The notes under the pieces: generated by a model | Database searches by the model: none | What the model was told of the DNA's origin: nothing | What the model saw: only the letters and a program-made list of their open reading frames with translations | Part shown: positions 34,394 to 43,112 of the stretch, one piece after another | Layout: each line of letters begins with the position of its first letter | Position numbering within the stretch: position 1 is the stretch's first letter | Source: Modicisalibacter coralii | Lineage (GTDB): Bacteria > Pseudomonadota > Gammaproteobacteria > Pseudomonadales > Halomonadaceae | DNA: 64,000 bases | NCBI RefSeq assembly: GCF_004117855.1 | Contig: NZ_QWBW01000020.1 | Span: 1-64,000, forward strand | Direction: 5' to 3' | Translations under genes and position numbers: made by a program

Positions 34394-36126
34394 GATCTGG
34401 CCCGCTCCTCGCCGCGGGTCGCCCGGGCCAGTTCATGGATCGCGCTGTCGACCCGGTTGGCGGTCTCGAGCTGGGCGCTGGCAGTGGTGGCGATCTCCTC
34501 GATCGAGTCGGTGGTCCGGGCCACGCCCTCGACGATGCGCGCGAAGGAGTCGGTGGCGCGCTGGGTCACGGCATTGCCGCTGTCGATGCGCTTGAGCGAC
34601 TCGCCCAGCAGACGGTTGATCTGGCGCGTGGCATCGGCGGACTTCTCGGCCAGCTTGCGCACCTCGTCGGCGACCACCGAGAAGCCCAGGCCGTGCTCAC
34701 CGGCGCGGGCGGCCTCGATTGCGGCGTTGAACGCCAGCAGGTTGGTCTGGGAGGCGATCTCGCCGATCACCTTGACGATCGCATCGATATCCTCGGACGA
34801 CTTCTGGATCGCCGCCATCGCCTCGCGCGAGTCGTTGAGCGCCTGGGTGCCGCGGTTGGCCTCCTGCTGGGTCTCGCGGGCCAGCGAACGGGTCAGGTGG
34901 GTATTCTCGGCGATCGAGGCAATGGAGGCGTTGAGCGCATGGATCGACTGGCTCATGGCCTCGGTCTGGGCCTGGATGTGTTCCTCCAGCTCGACCTCCG
35001 CGGTGATGTCGGTGGCGAACTTGATCACCTTGTAGGGCTTGTCGTCGGCATCGAAGATCGGGTTGTAGGTCGCCTGGATCCAGACCCGGCGGCTATGCTT
35101 GCCCAGGCGCATGAAGCGGCCGTCGAACAGCTCCCCGCGACTCAGTGCCAGCCAGAAGTCGCGATACTCGCGGCTGACCACATGCTCGGGCGTACAGAAC
35201 ATGCGGTGATGCTGGCCCTCGATCTCGTCGGCGTGATAGCCCAGCGTGTCGAGGAAGTTCTGGTTGGCGGCGAGAATGTTGCCCTTGAGATCGAACTCGA
35301 TCACCGCCTGGGCGCGGTCGATGGCGTTGATCCGGCCCTTGAACTCGGCGTTGCGCTGGCGCTCGGCGGTGACGTCGTGGGCGAACTTGACCACCTTGTA
35401 GGGGCGTCCGCTGGCGTCGAGGATCGGGTTGTAGGTGGCCTGTAGCCAGATGTCTCGGCCGTGCTTGTCGAGACGGCGGAACTCGCCGCTGTAGAACTCG
35501 CCCTGGCGCAGGCGCGCCCAGAACTGCCGGTAGTCGTCGCTCTTGGCGTACCCCGGCTGGCAGAACAGCGCGTGGTGACGGCCCTCGATCTCCTCCAGGG
35601 TGTAGCCCACGGTGTCGAGAAAGTGCTGGTTGGCGGTGAGCACATGACCGTCGAGATCGAACTCGATCACCGCCTGGGCGCGATCGATCGCCTTGACCTT
35701 GCCCTCGTACTCGGCGACGGCACGCTTCTGCAGGGTGATGTCCATGGCCAGCTTGATCACCTTGTGCGGCTTGCCCTCGTCATCGAGCACCGGGTTGTAG
35801 GTCGCCTGCAGCCAGATCTCTTCGCCCTGGCGGGTGACGCGCTTGAACTCGCCGCTGACGAACTCGCCGCGTCCCAGGCGCCCCCAGAACTCCTGATAGG
35901 CGCGGCTCTGGGCATGGCGCTCGTCGCAGAACAGGCGGTGGTGCTGGCCGATGACCTCGTCGCGGCGATAGCCCATGGCCTCGAGAAAGCGCGCATTGGC
36001 GTCGAGTACGTGGCCGTCGAGGTCGAATTCGATCACGGCCTGGGAGCGGTTGACCGCCTGCCAAAGTGCCTCAAGGGGCGGGTTGGCAAGGGTCTCGGCG
36101 TCGGCAGTGGGAGTATCCAAGGGCAT
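34390..36126 (-). CDS. Cytoplasmic chemoreceptor with three PAS domains (BdlA-like)
   Basis: 578 residues: three closely similar PAS-PAC units (about 25-130, 145-255, 265-375), each opening with AVIEFDL(D/K)G and closing with ATYNP, KVIKxAxDIT, then a methyl-accepting signalling domain (about 380-570) with the conserved hairpin tip [21 protein letters not shown]. No membrane segment or signal, so it senses an internal cue; PAS motifs of this kind often bind haem or flavin, but no ligand residue is certain. The architecture recalls Pseudomonas BdlA (two PAS plus MCP), involved in biofilm dispersal. Start at ATG 36126 (GGAGG upstream). A sigma-28 promoter lies 72 bp upstream; coupled to the triple-CheW gene. 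Confidence 0.92.
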   Translation of the reverse strand: MPLDTPTADAETLANPPLEALWQAVNRSQAVIEFDLDGHVLDANARFLEAMGYRRDEVIGQHHRLFCDERHAQSRAYQEFWGRLGRGEFVSGEFKRVTRQGEEIWLQATYNPVLDDEGKPHKVIKLAMDITLQKRAVAEYEGKVKAIDRAQAVIEFDLDGHVLTANQHFLDTVGYTLEEIEGRHHALFCQPGYAKSDDYRQFWARLRQGEFYSGEFRRLDKHGRDIWLQATYNPILDASGRPYKVVKFAHDVTAERQRNAEFKGRINAIDRAQAVIEFDLKGNILAANQNFLDTLGYHADEIEGQHHRMFCTPEHVVSREYRDFWLALSRGELFDGRFMRLGKHSRRVWIQATYNPIFDADDKPYKVIKFATDITAEVELEEHIQAQTEAMSQSIHALNASIASIAENTHLTRSLARETQQEANRGTQALNDSREAMAAIQKSSEDIDAIVKVIGEIASQTNLLAFNAAIEAARAGEHGLGFSVVADEVRKLAEKSADATRQINRLLGESLKRIDSGNAVTQRATDSFARIVEGVARTTDSIEEIATTASAQLETANRVDSAIHELARATRGEERARS

Positions 36127-36197
36127 GGCGCGCCTCCGGCAGGCAGAAAGGGGATCCGAGCCAGCCTGGGACCAGCGGCTCTCGCGGACACTGCTCA

Positions 36198-36224
36198 ACA
36201 TCGGCGGGGCCGAAGCGAAGTTTA
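36198..36224 (-). promoter_or_regulatory. Sigma-28 (FliA) promoter for the chemoreceptor-CheW pair
   Basis: On the minus strand TAAA (36224-36221), 15 bp, then GCCGATGT (36205-36198): the sigma-28 consensus is TAAA-N15-GCCGATAA, so 10 of 12 defining bases match with exact spacing. It is 72 bp upstream of the chemoreceptor ATG, making the pair part of the flagellar class III regulon. Confidence 0.78.
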
Positions 36225-36502
36225 ATAGGGCCCGGCTATTGCGAAGATCGGCATTGCCCGAACGGGCGATGTCGCCCCGAGGGGCATCGAAGTCGCTATC
36301 GAAGCATCGAGTCTTCAGGCCGTCATTGGCCGCTGCCCTTGATCGCCGGGTGTCGTTACGCAACCCCGACGAGCGCATGCGGTTTTCGTGCCGAGACCGC
36401 CTGACCCACGGGTCAGCGCGTTACGGACTGACAACCTCGTCGTGAGGGGGTAACCTCATGGCAGACGCCTATCCCCAGTCACTGATCCAACCGGAGCGAC
36501 GC

Positions 36503-36844
36503 ATGGATTGCCTGTTCTGCAAGATGGTCAATCGCGACATCGAGCCCGACGTGGTCTACGAGGACGACCACGTGCTGGCCTTCAACGACATCGACCCCAA
36601 GGCGCCGCGTCACGTGCTGATCATTCCCAAGAAGCACATCGCGACGCTGAACGACATCGCGGAGGACGACCTCGCGCTCGTCGGACGGTTGCAGTACACC
36701 GCCGCCCGGCTGGCCAAGGAGTTCGGTTTCGCCGACGACGGCTATCGGGTGGTGATGAACTGCAATGAACACGGTGGCCAGTCGGTCTATCATATTCACA
36801 TGCACCTGATGGGCGGCCGCCACTTCACCTGGCCGGCGGGGTAG
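36503..36844 (+). CDS. hinT: HIT family purine nucleoside phosphoramidase (HinT)
   Basis: 113-residue histidine-triad protein. The catalytic motif is HIHMHL near residue 100, with the N-terminal CLFCKMV (Cys pair), VLAFNDIDPKAPRHVLIIPKKH and GGQSVYHIHMHLMGGRHFTWPAG. HinT hydrolyses adenosine phosphoramidates and lysyl-AMP. ATG 36503 with GGAG upstream is preferred; an in-frame ATG at 36458 would add 15 residues absent from the family. Divergent from the chemoreceptor across about 375 bp that hold the sigma-28 promoter and no other gene I can see. Confidence 0.95.
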   Translation: MDCLFCKMVNRDIEPDVVYEDDHVLAFNDIDPKAPRHVLIIPKKHIATLNDIAEDDLALVGRLQYTAARLAKEFGFADDGYRVVMNCNEHGGQSVYHIHMHLMGGRHFTWPAG

Positions 36845-37003
36845 CCGGCAAACGCCGAACCGGGCGCTCTTCGCAAGCGCGGTGCCATCGGGGCATGGCG
36901 GGCCGCTCGCGATCCCGTGTCACGCGCGGTCCTTCTCGTCCGTGGCCGGCTTGCCGGCCCGCTCGGCCCCGCTTCTCATCAAGGACGACCACAGGGAACC
37001 CCC

Positions 37004-37645
37004 ATGCTCCGCAAGCTGACGCGTACCGACCAGTTGATCCACCAGTTCGATACCGTGCTGCGCACGCTGGTGCCGCATGCCGCCCAGCCGTCGCGCCCCT
37101 CACCGGCCGGCGACACCCGCGACGAGACGCTCGACGCGGACGCGCGCCGGCACGCCGCCGGGCTGATGCGCATCAACCACACCGGCGAGGTATGCGCCCA
37201 GGCCCTCTACCAGGGCCAGGGGATGACCGCTCAGCTCGCCGATGTCCGCACACAGATGGAACAGGCCGCTCAGGAAGAGATCGACCATCTGGCCTGGTGC
37301 GATGCGCGGCTCGTCGAGCTCGACGGCCGCACCAGCTATCTCAATCCGCTGTTCTACGCCGCCTCCTTCGGTATCGGCGCCGTGGCCGGCGCGGTCGGCG
37401 ACCGGGTCAGCCTGGGCTTCGTCAACGCCACCGAGGAGCAGGTCGGCAAGCATCTCGACGACCATCTGGAAAAGCTGCCCATGGGTGACCGGCGTTCGCG
37501 AGCGATCCTCGAGCAGATGCGCGAGGACGAGGCCCATCATGCCCGCTGGGCGCTGGAAGCCGGCGGCAAGCGCTTTCCGGCGCCGGTCAAGTTCGGCATG
37601 TCGTTGATGTCGAAGGTGATGACCCAGAGCGTCTACCGGCTCTGA
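37004..37645 (+). CDS. coq7: 2-polyprenyl-3-methyl-6-methoxy-1,4-benzoquinone monooxygenase
   Basis: 213-residue di-iron Coq7 (UbiF-equivalent) hydroxylase that performs the last ring hydroxylation in ubiquinone synthesis, as in Pseudomonas. Di-iron ligands are visible in the repeated E...ExxH pattern: [13 protein letters not shown] (Glu), [12 protein letters not shown] (ExxH) and the C-terminal [10 protein letters not shown]. Hydrophobic helices around residues 115-135 ([18 protein letters not shown]) fit a peripheral membrane enzyme. Start at ATG 37004, giving the [13 protein letters not shown]-terminus. Six bp before the glycosylase gene. Confidence 0.95.
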   Translation: MLRKLTRTDQLIHQFDTVLRTLVPHAAQPSRPSPAGDTRDETLDADARRHAAGLMRINHTGEVCAQALYQGQGMTAQLADVRTQMEQAAQEEIDHLAWCDARLVELDGRTSYLNPLFYAASFGIGAVAGAVGDRVSLGFVNATEEQVGKHLDDHLEKLPMGDRRSRAILEQMREDEAHHARWALEAGGKRFPAPVKFGMSLMSKVMTQSVYRL

Positions 37646-37651
37646 ATCGAC

Positions 37652-38257
37652 ATGTCGCAGGTCGTCCATGAACGCTTCGTGGCGATCGCCGAGACGCTGA
37701 GTCCGGCGCTCGCCGAGGCCTTCGCCCGCGGCGGGCCGGTGAACTTCCGGCCCGACGACTCCCAGCCGCTCGCCGAGCGGCTGTGTCGTTCCGTGGCCGG
37801 GCAGCAGTTGTCGGTCAAGGCGGCGGGGACGATCTGGCGGCGTGTCGTCGAAGCGGCGGGCGACACCCCGCTGACCGACTTCCTGGCCGAGGCCGATGGC
37901 GAGGCGCTACGTGCCTGTGGCCTGTCGGCGGCCAAGTGTCGGGCGGTCGGTGCCATCGCCGAGCAGGCACGCCTGGGCGGGCTCGATACCGAGACGCTGC
38001 GCGAACTCGATTATCCCGAGCGCTCGCGTCGGCTCACCGCGCTGTGGGGCGTGGGGCAGTGGACCGCGGACATGATCTCGATCTTCCACTTCGGCGACGA
38101 GGACGTCTGGCCCGACGGCGACGTCGCCGCCCGTAAGACCCTGATTCGCTTGACCAGCCCGCGGCGCAAGACGACGCGTACCGCCGCGCGCTTCGCGCCG
38201 CACCGTTCGTGGCTGGCGCTGTATCTGTGGCGGCACGTCGACGCGCCGCCACTATAG
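37652..38257 (+). CDS. DNA-3-methyladenine glycosylase II-like protein (HhH-GPD)
   Basis: 201-residue base-excision glycosylase of the AlkA/HhH-GPD superfamily. The helix-hairpin-helix GPD motif is LWGVGQWTADMISIFHFGDEDVWPDGD, with the catalytic Asp at the end, and RSVAGQQLSVKAAGTIWRRV is the family N-terminal helix. It lacks the extra N-terminal domain of E. coli AlkA and has no Fe-S cysteine loop, so it belongs to the short 3-methyladenine glycosylase 2 group. Removes alkylated purines; complements the ogt gene at 3.4 kb functionally, but is not linked to it. Likely co-transcribed with coq7. Confidence 0.9.
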   Translation: MSQVVHERFVAIAETLSPALAEAFARGGPVNFRPDDSQPLAERLCRSVAGQQLSVKAAGTIWRRVVEAAGDTPLTDFLAEADGEALRACGLSAAKCRAVGAIAEQARLGGLDTETLRELDYPERSRRLTALWGVGQWTADMISIFHFGDEDVWPDGDVAARKTLIRLTSPRRKTTRTAARFAPHRSWLALYLWRHVDAPPL

Positions 38258-38334
38258 GTGCTCTTTCCCTGGAGGGCGTTCACAAAACCGGCGAGCGACG
38301 GCCGGGCCGGGGCGCGCCGCCCGCAGTCCGCCGC

Positions 38335-38754
38335 TTACGCGTCGACGATCTCGTAGGAATGGGACATCTCGACGCCGCCCTGGGCGAGCATGATCGAGGC
38401 GCTGCAGTACTTGTCGGCGGAGAGCTCGACGGCGCGCTTGACCTGCTTGTCCTTGAGTCCCGTGCCGGTGACCGTGAAGTGCACGTGAATCTTCGTGAAC
38501 ACGCTGGGCACGGCGTCGGCGCGCTCGGCCTCGACCGCGGCCACGCAGTCGCTGACCGGGGCGCGGGATTTCTCGAGGATCTCCAGCACGTCGAACGAGG
38601 TGCAGGCGCCGAGTCCCATCAGCAGCATTTCCATGGGTCTGGGGCCGGTGTTGCGGCCGCCGTGATCCGGCGGCCCATCGATGACCACGCTGTGGCCGCT
38701 GCCGGATTCGGCGACGAACTGGCGACCATCGGTCCATTTGACGCTGGCTTTCAT
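38335..38754 (-). CDS. yhfA: OsmC family protein (YhfA-like)
   Basis: 139-residue OsmC/Ohr-fold protein. The N-terminus MKASVKWTDGRQFVAESGSGHSVVIDG and the segment RPMEMLLMGLGACTSFDVLEIL with its conserved Cys match the YhfA subgroup; the second family cysteine is in SADKYCSASIML. OsmC-fold proteins are thiol peroxidases, but YhfA activity has not been defined to my knowledge. Start at ATG 38754, after an A/G-rich site. In E. coli yhfA neighbours prkB and crp; here prkB is about 6 kb away on the other strand. Confidence 0.9.
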   Translation of the reverse strand: MKASVKWTDGRQFVAESGSGHSVVIDGPPDHGGRNTGPRPMEMLLMGLGACTSFDVLEILEKSRAPVSDCVAAVEAERADAVPSVFTKIHVHFTVTGTGLKDKQVKRAVELSADKYCSASIMLAQGGVEMSHSYEIVDA

Positions 38755-38821
38755 GAGCGGACGATCCTCTGACAGGAGTGGACGAAAGAGCCGGGCAGCA
38801 TAGCAGGTGCGCGACGCCGGC

Positions 38822-39496
38822 TCAGCCCGGCGATGGCGCGCGCAGCCGGGCGTCGAGTTCGGCGAGGCGCTGTGGGGTGCCGACGTCGACCCAATGACCC
38901 CGGTGATGCACGCCGGCGACGCGATCGGTGTCCATCGCCTCGCGCAGCAGCGGGGCGAGCTTGAAGGCCGCCTCGTCATGGCCGGCGACCAGCGCCGGAT
39001 CGATCAGGGCGATGCCGGCATAGGTCAGCCGCGGCTCGCCCTGGGCATGGACGCGACCCGCCGGGTCGAGAGAGAAGTCGCCTTGCGGGTGGTGCGTGGG
39101 GTTGTCGACCAGCACCAGCCGCGCGAGATCGCCGTCGAGCGGTGCCAGCCAGCGCCGGTCCAGTTCGCACCAGACGTCGCCGTTGACCAGCAGGAAGGGC
39201 GCCTCGCCCAACAGTGGCAGGGCGTTGCGGATGCCGCCGCCGGTCTCCAGCGGGGTCGTCTCGCGGCTCCAGCGGATCGTCACGCCGTAGGCCGCGCCGT
39301 CACCGAGTGCCGCGACGATCTGCTCGGCACGGTAGCTGACGTTGATCACCACCTCGTGGATGCCCAGCGCCGCCAGCCGTTCGAGGTGATGGCCGATCAG
39401 TGGCTTGCCGCCGGCCTCGAGCAGCGGCTTGGGGCAGTGATCGGTGAGGGGGCGCATCCGCGTGCCGAGCCCGGCGGCGAGCAGCATGGCCTTCAC
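38822..39496 (-). CDS. murU: N-acetylmuramate-1-phosphate uridylyltransferase
   Basis: 224-residue nucleotidyltransferase with the sugar-nucleotide signature [31 protein letters not shown], then [10 protein letters not shown] (metal Asp) and [18 protein letters not shown]. Next to amgK it is MurU, which forms UDP-MurNAc from MurNAc-1-phosphate in the peptidoglycan recycling shortcut that bypasses fosfomycin-sensitive MurA in Pseudomonas. The GTG start at 39496 overlaps the amgK stop (GTGA). Confidence 0.93.
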   Translation of the reverse strand: MKAMLLAAGLGTRMRPLTDHCPKPLLEAGGKPLIGHHLERLAALGIHEVVINVSYRAEQIVAALGDGAAYGVTIRWSRETTPLETGGGIRNALPLLGEAPFLLVNGDVWCELDRRWLAPLDGDLARLVLVDNPTHHPQGDFSLDPAGRVHAQGEPRLTYAGIALIDPALVAGHDEAAFKLAPLLREAMDTDRVAGVHHRGHWVDVGTPQRLAELDARLRAPSPG

Positions 39497-40527
39497 GCGG
39501 CGACCTCCCCGCGAGCGGCGAGTTCGCGCGCCAGCGCCGGGGCGAAGTCGCTTTCCAGCCAGCCCGCGAAATCGGCGAACGCCGGCCAGGGCGCCAGGCT
39601 GTCGCGCAGGTGATCGAGAAAGTGCGGCAGGCGGGCCAGGTAGCCGGCCCTGGCATCGCGCAGGGTCAGCCGGCAGAAGATGCCCAGCACCTTGAGCGAA
39701 CGCTGGGCGGCCATGGCATCGGCCTGATGCAGGAACGCCTCGGCGTCGAGCTGGCCGCTGAGGCGGCCGTCGAGCACGGCGGTCCGGCGGAAGGCCTCGA
39801 CGCGCGCGCGGAAGGCCTCGCGGGGCAAGCGCCGGTAGCGCCCGCGCAGCAGCGAGATCAGATCGTAGCTCAGCGGCCCGTGGACGGCGTCCTGGAAGTC
39901 GATCAGCCACAGCCGGTCGCGATGGCACATCAGGTTCATGGCGTCGTAGTCGCGGTGCACGGTGACGCGCGGCTGTGTCAGCGCCGTGTCGATCAGCCGG
40001 GCGCGCAGCTCCGGCCAGGCGGCGGGCACCGGCAGCGCCAGGAGCTGCCCCAGGCACCATTCGGGGAAGAGGTCGAGTTCGCGGCCCAGCAGGGCGGCAT
40101 CGTAGTCGGGCAGCGCCCCAGCGGGGGCGACGTTCTGCAGTTCGGCGAGCAGGGCCAGGGCGTCGTCGTAGTGTGCATCATCGGCCGCCGTATCGGCCCC
40201 CAGGCAGGTATGCAGCGGCGTGTCGCCGAGATCCTCGAGTTCGATGAAGCCGGCGTCCAGGTCGACGGCGTGGAGCGCCGGCACCGCCAGCCCGGCCCGG
40301 CGCCACGCCTCGGCGATGGTGACGAAAGGGCGGCTGTTCTCCTTGTCGGGCGGGGCGTCCATGACGATGCGGGTCTCGCCCGAGTCGAGCCATAGCCGGT
40401 AGTAGCGCCGGAAGCTGGCGTCGCCGGCGGCGAGTTCGAGCCGCAGGCGCTGCGGCGGCAACTGGTGGCGCCCGCCGGCCCAGTCGCGCAGGGCCTCAAG
40501 GCGGGTGGTTTGTCGCGCGTCGGACAT
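39493..40527 (-). CDS. amgK: N-acetylmuramate/N-acetylglucosamine anomeric kinase
   Basis: 344-residue aminoglycoside-phosphotransferase-fold kinase. Kinase landmarks: [15 protein letters not shown] (catalytic HxD), [20 protein letters not shown] (metal Asp) and an N-terminal ATP-binding part with [11 protein letters not shown]. AmgK phosphorylates MurNAc at C1, feeding MurU. Start at ATG 40527 with GGAGAA upstream. It is divergent from lptD, the same arrangement as in Pseudomonas. Confidence 0.93.
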   Translation of the reverse strand: MSDARQTTRLEALRDWAGGRHQLPPQRLRLELAAGDASFRRYYRLWLDSGETRIVMDAPPDKENSRPFVTIAEAWRRAGLAVPALHAVDLDAGFIELEDLGDTPLHTCLGADTAADDAHYDDALALLAELQNVAPAGALPDYDAALLGRELDLFPEWCLGQLLALPVPAAWPELRARLIDTALTQPRVTVHRDYDAMNLMCHRDRLWLIDFQDAVHGPLSYDLISLLRGRYRRLPREAFRARVEAFRRTAVLDGRLSGQLDAEAFLHQADAMAAQRSLKVLGIFCRLTLRDARAGYLARLPHFLDHLRDSLAPWPAFADFAGWLESDFAPALARELAARGEVAA

Positions 40528-40641
40528 GCGTTCTCCTTCGGTTGACGGGGTCGGTCGGCCGCCGCATGCTGAGGGCCCTGCTCTGTTCCGCATCTCCGCG
40601 TCCACGCCTGCGCTCGGGGAGGACGTGCGGCACGGGGACTG

Positions 40642-40647
40642 TATAAT
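40642..40647 (+). promoter_or_regulatory. -10 element of the lptD operon
   Basis: A perfect TATAAT at 40642-40647, 33 bp before the lptD ATG. No good -35 box is visible at 16-18 bp; the region GAGGAC is the only candidate. Short leader. Confidence 0.5.
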
Positions 40648-40679
40648 ACCGATTCCAACCGCCAAGGACACGAGGACCC

Positions 40680-43097
40680 ATGGGCAAGCGATTGTTATGG
40701 ACTGCCCTGGCCGGCCTGGTTACCCACAGTGCCCAGGCCGCCCCGCCCGAGCCGTTGCCGGCGGACCAACTCGACTTTCAGCCCTGGGGCGAGGACGCGC
40801 CGGCCGATGCCCTGTGTCGCGGGCGCTACGTGATGCCCGCGTATCGCCTGGCGCCGGGCGATACGCCTCGCGAGGTGCGTTCCACGTCCGATGAGGCCGA
40901 ATACGGCGAGACGGGCGAGACGCTCCTGCGCGGCGAGGTGATCCTGCGTCGCGACAGCAGCCAGCTCGAGGCGCCGCGGGTGCGGGTCAACGCCGCCCGC
41001 GACACGGCGTTCGCCGAGGGCCCGCTCACCCTGCGCGATCGCAATGTCCTGGTGCGCGGCGGTGACGGGCAGGTGTCGCTCGACAGCGATGCCGCCCAGA
41101 TCGATACGGCGCACTACGTGCTCCACGGCCAGCACCTGCGCGGCGACGCCGTGCAACTCGCCCGTCTCGAGGATGGTCGCTATCGGCTGCGCGAAGCCAG
41201 CTTCACCACCTGCGACCCCGGCAGCCGCTTGTGGCGCGTGGTGGGCAACGACGTGCTCCTCGACCGCGAGGCCGGGTACGGCACGGCCCGGAACGCCCGG
41301 CTGGAAGTGGGTCGGGTGCCGGTCTTCTACTGGCCCTGGGTCCGCTTCCCCCTCGACGATCGCCGTCAGTCGGGCTTTCTATGGCCGACGCTGGGGTTCT
41401 CGAACGATGGGGTCGATTACGCGCAACCCTACTACTTCAACCTGGCGCCCAACTACGACGCCACCCTGACGCCGCGCTGGATCGGCAATCACGGCGAGAT
41501 GCTCGGCGGCGAGTTCCGCTATCTGTTCGGTAGCGACGCCGGCCGGGTCGAGGGCGCCTATCTGGCCAACGACAAGGGCGGGGCGAGTTCCAACCCCAAC
41601 GACCCCGACGACGCCTTCGAGGGCGAGGATCGCTGGTACCTCGACTATCGCCACGCCGGCAGCGTCTCGCCGCGTACCCGTTATGCGCTGCGTTACGGGG
41701 CGGCCAGCGACGGCCGCTACTTCGACGATTTCGGTCGCAGCTTCGCCGAGCAGGAAACCGACTACATGGAGCGGCTCGCCCAGCTCGATTACAGCGGCGA
41801 TACCTGGCAGCTCCAGGCCAAGGCGCAGGGCTACCAGAAGCTCGACTACCCGCTGCTCGATCGCGACAAGCCCTTCTACCGGCTGCCCAGCCTGACCGCC
41901 AATGCCCGCTGGTCACAGGGCGGCTTCTACGAGCAGTGGCTGTCGAACGTCACCTACTTCTGGCGCGACGTCGACGAGACCCAGGTGCCGAGCCGCGAAG
42001 CGGCGACCGGCACCCGGCTGCACCTGGCGCCGGCCTTCGGCTGGCGCGGCGAGCCGAGCTGGGGCTTTCTCGAGCCCCGCCTGCAGCTCTGGCACAGCCA
42101 GTACCAGCTGGATTACGGCAATCGCGACACCGATCGCGACACCCGGTTGAGCCTCACGGTGCCGGTCTACTCGCTCGACTCGGGGCTGGTCTTCGAGCGC
42201 GACACCCAACTGTTCGGCGACGCCTGGCGCCAGACCCTGGAGCCGCGGCTCTACTACGCCTACGTGCCCGAGCGCGACCAGAGCGAATTCCCGGACTTCG
42301 ACACCGACGAGCAGGCGATCTCCTACGGCCAGCTGTGGTCGCCTTTCCGTTTTTCGGGCAGCGATCGCATCGGCGATACCAACAAGCTCTCCTACGGGGC
42401 AGCGACGCGCTTTCTCGAGGACGACAGCGGCCGCCAGCGCTTCTCGCTGGCCGTCGGTCAGAGCGCCTACTTCTCCGATCGCAACATCGACATGGGCGGC
42501 GATCCTGACACCCTGCCCAGCCGGGAGGACGACTACCAGGCCTGGTACAACGCCACCCGTGACCATTCGCCGGTGATCACCCAGCTCGACTGGCAGCTCA
42601 GCGATCACTGGAGCACCCGCTACGAGTGGTTCTACGATCCGCATCGCTCGCTCACCGAGCGCACCGCCGCCTACCTGCGCTATTGGCATCCCGAGGGCCA
42701 CGTGCTCAACCTGGGCTATGTCTGGCAGCTCGAAGGCTTCGACCCCTCGGCGGAGGACGAGGACCGCCTCGGTTACGATCGCGAGGATTTCGACGTCTCG
42801 TTCGCCTACCGCTTCGGCGCCAAGCTCGACCTGATCGGCCGCTACACCTACGACAACACCAACAGCCGGTCGCTCGACCAACTGGTCGGCGTGCAGTGGA
42901 ACGACTGCTGTTACGGGGTCCAGGTCGCCTGGCGCGAATGGGTCGAGGACAACGACACCGCCAACACCATCGCCGACGACTACACCGATCGCGGGCTGTT
43001 CCTGCGATTCGTCTTCAAGGGCCTGGGGGGTGTCGGACAGGGAACCGACGCATTCTTCGAGCAGTCCATTCCCGGATACCAACCGGCCCCACTCTGA
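40680..43097 (+). CDS. lptD: LPS-assembly protein LptD
   Basis: 805-residue outer-membrane barrel of the LPS translocon. A signal peptide of about 20 residues ends at AQA/AP; the periplasmic OstA (beta-jellyroll) domain covers about 75-190 (LLRGEVILRRDSSQLEAPRVRVNAARD), and the C-terminal barrel about 200-805 with alternating aromatic strands. The disulfide cysteines needed for LptDE maturation are present: C46, C178 and the pair C743-C744. First gene of the lptD-surA-pdxA-rsmA-apaG-apaH operon. Confidence 0.97.
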   Translation: MGKRLLWTALAGLVTHSAQAAPPEPLPADQLDFQPWGEDAPADALCRGRYVMPAYRLAPGDTPREVRSTSDEAEYGETGETLLRGEVILRRDSSQLEAPRVRVNAARDTAFAEGPLTLRDRNVLVRGGDGQVSLDSDAAQIDTAHYVLHGQHLRGDAVQLARLEDGRYRLREASFTTCDPGSRLWRVVGNDVLLDREAGYGTARNARLEVGRVPVFYWPWVRFPLDDRRQSGFLWPTLGFSNDGVDYAQPYYFNLAPNYDATLTPRWIGNHGEMLGGEFRYLFGSDAGRVEGAYLANDKGGASSNPNDPDDAFEGEDRWYLDYRHAGSVSPRTRYALRYGAASDGRYFDDFGRSFAEQETDYMERLAQLDYSGDTWQLQAKAQGYQKLDYPLLDRDKPFYRLPSLTANARWSQGGFYEQWLSNVTYFWRDVDETQVPSREAATGTRLHLAPAFGWRGEPSWGFLEPRLQLWHSQYQLDYGNRDTDRDTRLSLTVPVYSLDSGLVFERDTQLFGDAWRQTLEPRLYYAYVPERDQSEFPDFDTDEQAISYGQLWSPFRFSGSDRIGDTNKLSYGAATRFLEDDSGRQRFSLAVGQSAYFSDRNIDMGGDPDTLPSREDDYQAWYNATRDHSPVITQLDWQLSDHWSTRYEWFYDPHRSLTERTAAYLRYWHPEGHVLNLGYVWQLEGFDPSAEDEDRLGYDREDFDVSFAYRFGAKLDLIGRYTYDNTNSRSLDQLVGVQWNDCCYGVQVAWREWVEDNDTANTIADDYTDRGLFLRFVFKGLGGVGQGTDAFFEQSIPGYQPAPL

Positions 43098-43112
43098 TCT
43101 ACGAGGTTATTC

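Noticed and set aside
38258-38334. Terminator between the glycosylase gene and yhfA
   Set aside because: The region has GC-rich dyads (GGCCGGGCC) but no T-run and no stable stem of useful length, so I do not call one.
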